Of a stretch of DNA of 64,000 bases, positions 34,251 to 42,174 are shown one piece after another. This DNA is from Enterobacteriaceae bacterium UBA5654 (GTDB lineage: Bacteria > Pseudomonadota > Gammaproteobacteria > Enterobacterales > Enterobacteriaceae). The DNA lies in NCBI GenBank assembly GCA_002421005.1, contig DIJC01000020.1, positions 238,140-302,139 of the forward strand, written 5' to 3'. The notes under the pieces were generated by a model. That model saw only the letters and a list, made by a program, of their open reading frames with translations. It was not told where the DNA came from and did not search any database. The translations under genes and the position numbers were made by a program. The first letter of the stretch is position 1. Every line of letters begins with the position of its first letter.

Positions 34251-35674
34251 AAACGTTTATCAAAGGTCAGCCAGACATTACGCTGGGTATAGTCGTAAAA
34301 ATCGATATTGCTGTTGACCTTCTTATAGACGAGGTTAATTTTCGGCATCACCGACATAAAATGCAGATCGCGATGCCACAGCGACAGCATCCCCATACGC
34401 TCATCGTCCTGGCGGCGCACGCCGAAGATATCGTTATCGTCGTCGTAATGCCGTTTGGCGAGCGCGCCCATCACGCCCGCTGAAAGACCATACGGCAGAT
34501 CGGTTTCCAGTCCGCTGCGCAGGCTGTAGCGGCGGTTGGTTTCGCTGGCGGTCGTGGTATTTTGCCAGGCGATATCGCCACCCATAAATACGGAGAGCCG
34601 GGCATTCACCACGTGCGAAAGGGTGGTGGAAATATAGCGGTTATCGCCCGCTAAATAATCATACAGCGCATTGTCGTAATGCATTTTTTGATATTCCACG
34701 ACCTGGCTGATTTGCCATGACGGAGAAAGTAAATAGCTATACTCCATGCGCACGCCCGGTCCGGCGGAATATGCCTCTGTTCCGTACCAACGCTTTTCAT
34801 AAAAGGGCAGCAGCGAAAACTGCTGACGGAAATCCTGCCAGCGATATCCGGCATACAGGCGGCTGGTAATATCGTCAAAGCGGTGATTATTCCAGTAGCT
34901 TTTCCCCGTTACCGTGCCGAGAAAGCGCAGCGAATGCCGATCCTGAAGTGGCACATCCTGTTGCAGGGCGCCGTTAAACCAGACACCTTCCCCGCGCTGC
35001 GGGTAAGCGTCTTTATTGCGAATAAACAGTTTATCGCCAACGCGAATATATTTATCGTTTGAGGCATTATTCACGTTGCTGTCATTAAGATAGCTGACGC
35101 TGATATTCCCGCTCAGGCGATCCTGCGACTGAATACGCTGAAGATATCGCTGAACACTTTCCGCCACGGCGGGTGGCGGGGCCATTCCCTGAACGCGCTG
35201 AAAATGATATTCCGCCGCGTCGAACTGGCGGTCTTCATACAGCGCGCGGGCCAGATCGAGCCGCACGGCGGCGTAATCAGGATGCTCGCTTAAAATGGCG
35301 CGATAATGACCAATGGCATCGCCATAATGTCCTTCGCTACGCGCCAGCCCGGCTTTGGCGTAATGGATCAGCACTGCATCCGCTGCGGGCGCGCGCGTAT
35401 ACACCGGCAGTAACGTTTTAACCGCAGGCCAGGCTTCGTCGCGCACCGCCTGATCCAGCAGCGCTTTGGTCAGTTCCGGCTGGTTTGCAAGCTGCGCATT
35501 ATTAACGCGCATCATCCTGGCGGAACCATCGATGGCGAGGGATGCGGGCGTCAGGCGGTCGAAATTGGGCGCGGCCGGGATCAGCGTATTATCGTCAGGA
35601 GCCGCAGTCGCGACGGCAGGCAGCAACAGCAGGAAGCAAAGGCGCGGGGCAAACATAGCGGAAATTACCATCAT
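34247..35674 (-). CDS. Slam-type outer-membrane translocon (surface lipoprotein assembly modifier)
   Basis: Slam proteins move lipoproteins across the outer membrane to the cell surface (type XI secretion). After a signal peptide (MFAPRLCFLLLLPAVATA) come TPR-like helices up to about residue 165 (AIGHYRAILSEHPDYAAVRL and ALYEDRQFDAAEYHFQRVQ). A DUF560-type barrel of alternating strands follows (ISVSYLNDSNVNNA, VVEYQKMHY, LSLWHRDLHFMSV) and ends with aromatic VWLTFDKRF. Length 475 fits the family. Start is uncertain among 35674, 35671 and 35656; the last gives the neatest signal peptide. It is encoded directly after a lipoprotein that is its probable client. Confidence 0.85.
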   Translation of the reverse strand: MMVISAMFAPRLCFLLLLPAVATAAPDDNTLIPAAPNFDRLTPASLAIDGSARMMRVNNAQLANQPELTKALLDQAVRDEAWPAVKTLLPVYTRAPAADAVLIHYAKAGLARSEGHYGDAIGHYRAILSEHPDYAAVRLDLARALYEDRQFDAAEYHFQRVQGMAPPPAVAESVQRYLQRIQSQDRLSGNISVSYLNDSNVNNASNDKYIRVGDKLFIRNKDAYPQRGEGVWFNGALQQDVPLQDRHSLRFLGTVTGKSYWNNHRFDDITSRLYAGYRWQDFRQQFSLLPFYEKRWYGTEAYSAGPGVRMEYSYLLSPSWQISQVVEYQKMHYDNALYDYLAGDNRYISTTLSHVVNARLSVFMGGDIAWQNTTTASETNRRYSLRSGLETDLPYGLSAGVMGALAKRHYDDDNDIFGVRRQDDERMGMLSLWHRDLHFMSVMPKINLVYKKVNSNIDFYDYTQRNVWLTFDKRF

Positions 35675-35681
35675 CAGGAAA

Positions 35682-35704
35682 ACCGGTCAGCGAGGCTGAC
35701 CGGT
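35682..35704 (-). terminator. Intercistronic hairpin between lipoprotein and slam
   Basis: ACCGGTCAGC and GCTGACCGGT make a perfect 10-bp stem with a 3-nt loop, followed on the minus strand by a short T-run. It lies in the 36-bp gap between the lipoprotein stop and slam. It likely acts as an attenuator or mRNA-stability element that lowers translocon relative to client. Confidence 0.65.
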
Positions 35705-35710
35705 AAAATA

Positions 35711-36448
35711 TTACTGTTTTGTCGCGCCAAACGCCGCGCTTTTGCTGGTGTCGGCAAATTCAGCGACGCCGCCCAACTCTTCTGCGGCCGGGCCGTTGAA
35801 ATGTCCAACGAAAGTGCCGTTTTCCCCAGCTGACTGCGCGCTGCCGTTAAAACCGCCGTCAACCAGTTTGCCCTGCATGGCGACTGCCGGGCCAAACTCA
35901 TTGTTGCCGGTGATATTGCCATCAATGGTTTTGGCGGCGAAATCGACGTTAAAGCTGGCGTCGGTGCGTACTCCGTCACGCATCCCGGAACCTGCATAGG
36001 TCGCGGTCCCCTGCGTCGGCACGTTGGCGGCAGCGGTGGCTTCGCCGCTGTAAAACACGCCGTGCTCGCCTTTTTCGGTGGAAGTCCAGCTTCCGAACTG
36101 GGTGTAGCTCATCGGGCCGCAGCACCAGGAGGTGCTGGAGACGGGCGTGCCGTCGGCTTTGACCAGGCTTTCGGTCCAGGTCCCGCCAAAGGTGATCCCG
36201 CTGCGGCGCATCTGATATTCGATGCCATCCGGCGTGGTGTAGGTCACACCGGAAATGCTGCCCAGCGTGGCCTTGCTTTCCGGCGGCGATTGCGGCTGCT
36301 CCGGCGCGGGCGTGGTGGTACCGGTGTCCGGCTGGCTCGGGGTAGTGGTCGCATTATCATTGTCGTGATGACCACCGCCGCCGCCGCCGCCGCCGCAGGC
36401 AGCCAGGAATAAGGCAGAGAGTAAAATCGCAGGTTTAAGATGAACCAT
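35711..36448 (-). CDS. Slam-dependent surface lipoprotein (TbpB-like barrel)
   Basis: The 245-residue lipoprotein has a lipobox LAAC followed by eight glycines and a long Pro/Thr-rich tether (to about residue 60). The C-terminal half is a small beta-barrel of the transferrin-binding-protein-B type, with GSGMRDGVRTDASFNVDF, GNITGNNEFG, GTFVGHFNGPAAEELGGVAE and the ending SAAFGATKQ. This Gly-tether plus terminal barrel is the layout of known Slam clients. A CC pair (SWCCGP) is unusual. ATG 36448 is preferred (AGGA nine bases upstream). The ligand (haem, metal complex or host protein) is unknown; no Fur box was found upstream. Confidence 0.82.
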   Translation of the reverse strand: MVHLKPAILLSALFLAACGGGGGGGGHHDNDNATTTPSQPDTGTTTPAPEQPQSPPESKATLGSISGVTYTTPDGIEYQMRRSGITFGGTWTESLVKADGTPVSSTSWCCGPMSYTQFGSWTSTEKGEHGVFYSGEATAAANVPTQGTATYAGSGMRDGVRTDASFNVDFAAKTIDGNITGNNEFGPAVAMQGKLVDGGFNGSAQSAGENGTFVGHFNGPAAEELGGVAEFADTSKSAAFGATKQ

Positions 36449-36614
36449 AGAAAACATCCTGTTTCAGAGGAATTAAATAATGGAGAAGCTCCAGCGTAGC
36501 GACATATTAAGACATATTTTTTTACATGTGAGATAAGAATGCTCCTGGTTGGGAATGAGCACGTGGTGGGTGAGCTTAAGTTAAATCCTTATAATTTATT
36601 GATTTATAGCAGGT

Positions 36615-36654
36615 AAAAAAAGAAAGGATACGAAAGCGTTACTTTCGCATCCTT
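36615..36654 (-). terminator. Intrinsic terminator of the MFS exporter gene
   Basis: AAGGATACGAAAG and CTTTCGCATCCTT form a 13-bp stem with one mismatch and a 5-nt loop. On the minus strand a T-rich run (A7 at 36615-36621 plus-strand) follows. It ends the leftward MFS transcript before the lipoprotein promoter region. Confidence 0.85.
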
Positions 36655-36710
36655 ATAATTGGTAGGCGGTTAGCCTCCATAATCACTTCATTATCCGACA
36701 GAAAAGGGCA

Positions 36711-38138
36711 TCATCCTTTTACCGCCACGCAGCCGCATGGCGGCATGCTGAACAGCCGCTGGCGATAAAACAGCGCCGTGAGGCTTAGCAACAGCATCAT
36801 CACCACTTCCACGCCGAGAAAACCGACCATCGCCTGGGTGTGATGACCGTGCGCATGGCGCGTTAGCATCAGAAAAACGGCTCCTGGCATAGCGGGGCCG
36901 AGACCCAGCGAGGCCTGTTGCAAGGTGCTGAGAATGGCGCTTCCGGCTCCGGCATCGCAGGCGCTGATATCCTGCATACCAATGCGATAAAAGCTGTTCA
37001 CAATCAGCGCCTGACCATAACCCACGATCGCGGTGGCGGGAACCAGCATCAGCGTCGTCGTCTCATGGGCATATCGCCAGAAGGTGAACATCAGCGCCAG
37101 CAGGCCGATGATTTGTATCGTCAGACCGGTCAGCAAAATGCGTCCCATGCTGTAGCGGGCAATCAGGCGCGGGGCATACAGCGCGGAAACAAAATAGGCC
37201 AGCCCCAGCGCAATAAAACTGTTGCCGGATTGCCACGGTGCCATTCCCAGCCCTTTTTGCATCGTCAGCGCCATGCAGAACATAAAGCCAGACCACGCGC
37301 TGAAGAACAGCAGCGCAATCACCATCCCGAAACGGATGCTGGGCAGGCGCAGCAGGCGCGGCGGTAAAAGCGGATTCGCCTGACGCTGCGCGCTGACGCG
37401 CATCCACAGTCCCAGCAGGATCGTCGCCAGCAGCGCCAGCTTAAGAAACCACGGCCAGTGCAGTTCCGGCCCCAGCGCCATCGGGAAAAGCAGGCAGCAG
37501 AGGATCGCCGCCAGGATAAAGGTGCCCTGCCAGTCGATAGCCGATGGCTTCTCACGCCGCGTTTCCGGGACGTAGCGCGGGGCTAAGGCCAGCACCAGCA
37601 GGCAGATCGGGACGTTAATAAAAAACGCGTTGCGCCAGCCCAGCCCGGCGATATCCGCCGACACCAGCCAGCCGCCGCCCATCTGCCCGACGATAAAAGC
37701 AATGCCGCCGATCCCGCCGTACAGACTGATGGCTCTGGCGTGAGCGCGGCCTGTAAGCGTGACGTGCAGCGTGGCAAGGATCTGCGGCACAATCAGCGCT
37801 GCGCCCGCGCCCTGCAAAATGCGCGCGGCGAGCAGCATATCAATGGAGCCTGCGATGCCGCAAAGCAGCGAGGCTACGCCAAAAGCGACGATGCCCCACA
37901 TAAACAGACGGCGGCGACCGTAGTTGTCGCCCAGTTTGCTGCCCATCGCCAGACAGACGGCAAACGCCACGCCATACAGGGCGACGATCAGTTCAAGCTG
38001 GGTCGCGCTGGCGTGCAGAGACCGGGTGATGGAGTCCAGCGCTACGTTGGTGATTGAGGTGTCAATCAGCGGCAGCATCTGGCCGGTGAGTAATAAAATC
38101 AGGGCCATCCGGCCGGGTGAAACAGCAGACGACTTCAT
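36711..38138 (-). CDS. MFS exporter, DHA2 (EmrB/QacA) family
   Basis: This 475-residue protein has about 14 membrane segments and is a drug:H+ antiporter of the DHA2 type. Motifs are LPLIDTSITNVALDSI in helix 1, GSKLGDNYGRRRLFMWG (motif A), and the helix-5-like GGIAFIVGQMGGGWLVS. It ends with a CGC-containing tail. It is divergent from an XRE-type regulator gene, 119 bp apart, which probably controls it. The substrate is unknown. Confidence 0.87.
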   Translation of the reverse strand: MKSSAVSPGRMALILLLTGQMLPLIDTSITNVALDSITRSLHASATQLELIVALYGVAFAVCLAMGSKLGDNYGRRRLFMWGIVAFGVASLLCGIAGSIDMLLAARILQGAGAALIVPQILATLHVTLTGRAHARAISLYGGIGGIAFIVGQMGGGWLVSADIAGLGWRNAFFINVPICLLVLALAPRYVPETRREKPSAIDWQGTFILAAILCCLLFPMALGPELHWPWFLKLALLATILLGLWMRVSAQRQANPLLPPRLLRLPSIRFGMVIALLFFSAWSGFMFCMALTMQKGLGMAPWQSGNSFIALGLAYFVSALYAPRLIARYSMGRILLTGLTIQIIGLLALMFTFWRYAHETTTLMLVPATAIVGYGQALIVNSFYRIGMQDISACDAGAGSAILSTLQQASLGLGPAMPGAVFLMLTRHAHGHHTQAMVGFLGVEVVMMLLLSLTALFYRQRLFSMPPCGCVAVKG

Positions 38139-38192
38139 GCGTTACTCCGTTGCGTCATTCATGGGATGGACGTAGCATGAGTCATGCGTTAA

Positions 38193-38222
38193 ACGGGTAC
38201 CAGTTCCTGGTTATACGGGTAC
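38193..38222. promoter_or_regulatory. Direct-repeat operator candidate for the XRE regulator
   Basis: ACGGGTAC occurs at 38193-38200 and 38215-38222, a 22-bp period (two helical turns), in the promoter between the exporter and the regulator. Spacing on one face of the helix suggests cooperative binding. Confidence 0.45.
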
Positions 38223-38257
38223 TGGCACTACCATGCTGGATAAAAGCAGGAGTAAAA

Positions 38258-39130
38258 ATGAGCCTGATAAGCGAAGCGCCGGTGCAGGCGCGCACTGACA
38301 CGCGCAAGCAGCTTGGCGCGTTTCTGCGGGCGCGGCGAGAAAGCCTGGATCCGAACAGACTTGGCCTGCCGCGCAGCGGAAGACGGCGCACGCCGGGACT
38401 ACGGCGTGAAGAAGTGGCGATGCTGGCGGATGTCGGCGTCACCTGGTACACCTGGCTGGAGCAGGGCAGAGAGGTGAATCCTTCCGCGTCGGTGCTGAAT
38501 GCGGTTGCCGCCGCGCTGCAATGCTCGCCGCTGGAAACGCGCCATCTGTTTGTACTCGCCGGACTCGTGCCGCAGGAAAATCTCCAGCTACCGCAGTGTG
38601 AGGGCGTCAGCGCGGGCACCCGCCGGATGCTCGATAGCCTGATGCCGCAGCCCGCCAGCATTCAAAAACCCAATTTTGACATTGTGGCGTGGAATGACAG
38701 CTTCTGCCGCCTGATGGGAATTGATTTTGCCACTCTGCCGGACGCGGATCGCAACTGCATCTACCAGTATCTGACCAATCCCACCTGGCGCAGCCGCCTG
38801 AATAACCCGAACGCGTTGCCGACGTTTGTCTCTTATTTTCGCGCAGCGATGGCAGAGCATCGCGGCGATGCGGCATGGGAAGATAAACTGGCGCGCTTTA
38901 TCGCCGCCTCTTCAGAGTTTGAAGCGCTGTGGCACCAGCGCAACGACGTGCGCGGCGTGGAAAACCAGCTTAAAAGCTTCCGCCATCCGCTGGTCGGCGA
39001 GTTCAGTCTGCAACAGATGTACTGGTACTCCGCACCGCGCAACGGCTGGCGGATGCTGGTCTATTTGCCGGTTGATGAGGCAGGAGAACATGCGCTGGCG
39101 CGGCTGGCAGAGCAGCCGCGCGCAGACTGA
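38258..39130 (+). CDS. XRE-family regulator with MmyB-like ligand domain
   Basis: The 290-residue protein has an N-terminal helix-turn-helix (LGAFLRARRESLDPN, RTPGLRREEVAMLADVGVTW, YTWLEQGREVNPSASVL) and a C-terminal PAS-like MmyB ligand-binding domain (NFDIVAWNDSFCRLMG, FRHPLVGEFSLQQMYWYSAP). The ATG at 38258 has AGGAG upstream and fits the family length. It is divergent from the MFS exporter and probably represses it until a ligand binds. It abuts the convergent nfsB stop with no gap. Confidence 0.88.
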   Translation: MSLISEAPVQARTDTRKQLGAFLRARRESLDPNRLGLPRSGRRRTPGLRREEVAMLADVGVTWYTWLEQGREVNPSASVLNAVAAALQCSPLETRHLFVLAGLVPQENLQLPQCEGVSAGTRRMLDSLMPQPASIQKPNFDIVAWNDSFCRLMGIDFATLPDADRNCIYQYLTNPTWRSRLNNPNALPTFVSYFRAAMAEHRGDAAWEDKLARFIAASSEFEALWHQRNDVRGVENQLKSFRHPLVGEFSLQQMYWYSAPRNGWRMLVYLPVDEAGEHALARLAEQPRAD

Positions 39131-39784
39131 TCAGCACTCGGTCAGCGTGGTGCTGAACGGCAGGCGTGATTTCGGCAGGGCGGCGTTGAAATCTTCCGCG
39201 CTGTGCTGGCCTACCGGCACAATGACCAGGCTGGTATAGCCTTGTTCAGTCAGGCCAAACTCGGCGTCGAGGATCGCCGCGTCGAAACCTTCGATCGGCA
39301 CGGCATCAAGGCCCATGGCGGCAACGCCGAGCAGGAAGTTGCCGACGTTCAGGTAAACTTGTTTCGCCATCCAGTGATGATCGTCTTTTAAATCAACGCG
39401 ATGCAGATCGGCGAAGTAGGTACGGCCTTTGTGGTTAGCGGCTTTGGCTTCCGGCGTGGCGAAGCGGCCATCGGTTTCTTCCTGATCGATCACCCGCTCC
39501 AGCCAGGCATCATCCATCGCGGTTTTAGCGCAGAAAACCACGACGTGCGAAGCGTCGAGAATTTTACGCTCGTTAAAGCTGTAGGTGCCTGCGGCAGATT
39601 TCGCCACGCGGGCTTTACCTTCTTCCGTGCTGGCAACAATAAAATGCCACGGCTGGGAGTTGGTGCTCGACGGGCTATAGCGCAGCAGCGTCTTCAGATT
39701 TTCTGCCTGTTCAGCGGTCAGCTTTTTGCCTGAATCAAAGGCTTTGGTGGAATAACGCTTTAAGGCAACTGAAACAATATCCAT
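39131..39784 (-). CDS. nfsB: NfsB, oxygen-insensitive NAD(P)H nitroreductase
   Basis: This 217-residue FMN enzyme performs two-electron reduction of nitroaromatics and quinones and is a main activator of nitrofurans. It matches E. coli NfsB at full length: KRYSTKAFDSGKKL, RYSPSSTNSQPWHFIVAST, DGRFATPEAKAANHKGR and GLDAVPIEGFDAAILD. MDIVSVAL at 39784 is the homologous start. ramR follows upstream on the same strand. Confidence 0.96.
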   Translation of the reverse strand: MDIVSVALKRYSTKAFDSGKKLTAEQAENLKTLLRYSPSSTNSQPWHFIVASTEEGKARVAKSAAGTYSFNERKILDASHVVVFCAKTAMDDAWLERVIDQEETDGRFATPEAKAANHKGRTYFADLHRVDLKDDHHWMAKQVYLNVGNFLLGVAAMGLDAVPIEGFDAAILDAEFGLTEQGYTSLVIVPVGQHSAEDFNAALPKSRLPFSTTLTEC

Positions 39785-39913
39785 AACGACTCCTGATGTT
39801 TTTTTAACGCGCACCGCGCGGGTGCGTTTGCCGGGCAACAGAGTAGCGCTACCGGCAGAAATAAATAAAGCGGCAAAAACAGATAAGTATTATCGTTTTG
39901 AGCGACAAACGGA

Positions 39914-40495
39914 TCAGGGTTTATCGGTGTTCAGCGCGCGCCACATGGTTTCAAAACCAACGGCATTAAACTCGCTGGCTCGCGCGGGTTCGCGGGCGGC
40001 GAACGCCATCGTCGTCTCCGCCAGCGCCAGAAAACAGGCGTCGCCGAAGGCGTTAAACGCTTCCGTTTTGAAGATCGGCAGCACGGAGTTACGGCACAGC
40101 GTCTGCATCTCCGGGAACATATCTTTTACCTGCTGTTTGGTTTCGTTGGTGATTTTTTCACTTACCGCCAGCTGGCGCACGGTACAGTTGCCGAGCGGAT
40201 TACGCACGCCCCAGTCGATGTAGTTAGTCCAGATGTGGAAGGTGATTTTTTTCGGGTCGACCACCGCCGGATCGCGATTGGCCAGCATCGCGCGACAGAG
40301 CTGCTGTTTGAGGTGCAGATACAGCGCGTTAAGCAGGTCGTCTTTAGTGGCGAAATAGCGGAACAGCGTTCCTTCGGCAACCCCCGCACTGCGGGCAATC
40401 GTTGCGGTTGACGCCGTGATACCGGACTGGGCAAACGCCAGCGTTGCCGCCTCCAGTAACGCTTTTTTCTTATCTTCACTCTTCGGACGAGCCAC
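39914..40495 (-). CDS. ramR: RamR, TetR-family repressor of ramA
   Basis: The 193-residue protein begins MARPKSEDKKKALLEAATLA and has the TetR helix-turn-helix STATIARSAGVAEGTLFRYF. RamR represses romA-ramA and is released by bile acids, dyes and drugs. Loss of RamR raises RamA and AcrAB-TolC and so gives multidrug resistance in Salmonella, Klebsiella and Enterobacter. The reading frame here looks intact, with no truncation. It is divergent from romA, and its operator lies at 40609-40628. Confidence 0.93.
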   Translation of the reverse strand: MARPKSEDKKKALLEAATLAFAQSGITASTATIARSAGVAEGTLFRYFATKDDLLNALYLHLKQQLCRAMLANRDPAVVDPKKITFHIWTNYIDWGVRNPLGNCTVRQLAVSEKITNETKQQVKDMFPEMQTLCRNSVLPIFKTEAFNAFGDACFLALAETTMAFAAREPARASEFNAVGFETMWRALNTDKP

Positions 40496-40582
40496 TGCAC
40501 TTTACCTTATGTCTGGAAAACCCTGATTGAAACATGCCCTTAGCGGCACTTCAACGGCGAATGTCAAAAAACGAAAAACGTC

Positions 40583-40628
40583 TTGACGGCATTCGGTCTC
40601 TTTCTATAATGAGTGCTTACTCACTCAT
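40583..40628 (+). promoter_or_regulatory. romA-ramA promoter with RamR operator
   Basis: TTGACG (40583-40588) and a perfect TATAAT (40605-40610) are 16 bp apart. Overlapping the start region is ATGAGTG-CTTACT-CACTCAT (40609-40628), which fits the published RamR site ATGAGTG-N6-CACTCAT exactly. Repressor binding would block polymerase. The site appears intact. Confidence 0.9.
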
Positions 40629-40681
40629 AATCAAGTCTCATCGCACTGCCTCTACGGAAAGGGCGTGTTTCTGGTCAGGAT

Positions 40682-41782
40682 ATGAAGCCTCTAATAATAA
40701 GTGTGGTTGCCGTTATGTTGATCGCCTGCGCAGCAAGTTTACCGTTTGTGTTGAATGCCGGATTTGGTCAGGCTCCCCAGGGGAGAGGGCTGACGGAAGT
40801 CGAAAAATCGCCGCACTATCGCGACGGACAGTTTCACAATCAGCTCCCGACGCCGGGGTTTACCGGTAAGAAAAATATGCTGGCCGCGTGGTGGGAGTTT
40901 CTGGTGACCCGGCGGGAAAACGCCAGACCGGCACAGCCGCTGCCGCTGGTGAAAACCGATCTGGCGGCCATCCCGCGAGATCGGGATGTCACCGTCTGGC
41001 TGGGCCACTCGTCCTGGTATCTGCAACTGGGCGGAAAACGCATTCTGATCGACCCGGTTTTCAGCCCCTACGCCGCCCCTTTTTCGTTTCTGAATAAAGC
41101 GTTTGACGGCGATTATCCGTGGACGGCCGAGGCCATGCCGGAGATCGACCTGCTGATTATTTCTCACGATCACTACGACCATCTGGATTACGCCACCATC
41201 AAAGGGCTGATGCCCAAAATTCATCGCGTTATTACGCCGCTGGGCGTGGGATCGCATCTGCGCTACTGGGGCATGAACCCGGACATTATTACTGAAGCGG
41301 ACTGGAACCGCGCGCTGACGATTGATGAGCAGCTTACCGTTCACGTTCTGCCCGCCAGGCATTTTTCCGGGCGCGGCCTGAAGCGTAACCAGACGCTGTG
41401 GGGCAGCTTTATGTTCGTCACGCCAGCGCAGAAAATTTACTACAGCGGCGACTCCGGTTATGGCCCGCATTTCAAAGCCATTGGCGAGCAGTTCGGCGCG
41501 GTCGATTTAGCGATAATGGAAAATGGTCAGTACGACGAGGACTGGAAATACATTCACATGATGCCGGAACAGACCGCGCAGGCTGCAGAAGATCTCAACG
41601 CCCGCGCCATTCTGCCCGGTCATTCCGGGCGCTTTGTGCTGGCAAAACATACCTGGGACGACCCGTACAAACGGCTGGCACAGGCCAGTCGGGATAAAAA
41701 CTATCGCCTGTTGACGCCTCAGTTAGGGGAGACGGTGAATATTAGCGACCATTCGCATCAATTTAGTGCCTGGTGGGAATAA
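40682..41782 (+). CDS. romA: RomA, MBL-fold hydrolase-like protein
   Basis: This 366-residue metallo-beta-lactamase-fold protein resembles NAPE-type phospholipase D enzymes. Metal motif HDHYDHLD is preceded by WLGHSSWYLQLGG, and later come PARHFSGR, YYSGDSGYG and LPGHSGRF. It has a hydrophobic N-terminus (LIISVVAVMLIACAASLPFV) that may anchor it in the membrane; the cysteine there is not in a clear lipobox. It precedes ramA, and both are expressed from the RamR-controlled promoter. Its biochemical role is not established, although romA was first described as reducing outer-membrane porins. Confidence 0.92.
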   Translation: MKPLIISVVAVMLIACAASLPFVLNAGFGQAPQGRGLTEVEKSPHYRDGQFHNQLPTPGFTGKKNMLAAWWEFLVTRRENARPAQPLPLVKTDLAAIPRDRDVTVWLGHSSWYLQLGGKRILIDPVFSPYAAPFSFLNKAFDGDYPWTAEAMPEIDLLIISHDHYDHLDYATIKGLMPKIHRVITPLGVGSHLRYWGMNPDIITEADWNRALTIDEQLTVHVLPARHFSGRGLKRNQTLWGSFMFVTPAQKIYYSGDSGYGPHFKAIGEQFGAVDLAIMENGQYDEDWKYIHMMPEQTAQAAEDLNARAILPGHSGRFVLAKHTWDDPYKRLAQASRDKNYRLLTPQLGETVNISDHSHQFSAWWE

Positions 41783-41814
41783 GCCACCATTTTCGCAACA
41801 GAGGGGGGAGCCAT

Positions 41815-42156
41815 ATGACTATTTCCGCTCAGGTTATCGACACCATCGTCGAGTGGATAGATGACAATCTGCATCAGCCGCTGCGCATTGAAGAAATCGC
41901 CCGTCACGCGGGTTATTCCAAATGGCATTTGCAGCGCCTGTTTTTACAGTACAAAGGGGAGAGTCTGGGGCGCTATATCCGGGAAAGGAAGCTCCTGCTG
42001 GCAGCGCGCGATCTGCGCGATACCGACCAGCGGGTGTATGACATCTGCCTGAAATACGGTTACGAGTCGCAGCAGACCTTTACCCGCGTTTTCACCCGGA
42101 CCTTCAACCAGCCGCCGGGAGCCTACCGTAAAGAAAATCACAGCCGCGCGCACTAG
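41815..42156 (+). CDS. ramA: RamA, AraC/XylS-family activator of efflux
   Basis: This 113-residue stand-alone AraC-type activator has two helix-turn-helices (RIEEIARHAGYSKWHLQRLF and YDICLKYGYESQQTFTRVF). It is almost identical to Klebsiella/Enterobacter RamA. It activates acrAB, tolC and micF through marboxes and lowers porin. The ATG at 41815 has GGGGGGAG upstream. It lies 32 bp after romA. A terminator overlaps its last codons. Confidence 0.96.
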   Translation: MTISAQVIDTIVEWIDDNLHQPLRIEEIARHAGYSKWHLQRLFLQYKGESLGRYIRERKLLLAARDLRDTDQRVYDICLKYGYESQQTFTRVFTRTFNQPPGAYRKENHSRAH

Positions 42157-42173
42157 GGCGCGCGGCCCTTTTT
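42143..42173 (+). terminator. Intrinsic terminator of romA-ramA
   Basis: GCCGCGCGC and GCGCGCGGC form a 9-bp stem with loop ACTAGG containing the ramA stop codon. CC and T5 (42169-42173) follow. Two bases further lies the stop of the convergent receptor gene. Confidence 0.85.
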
Positions 42174-42174
42174 G

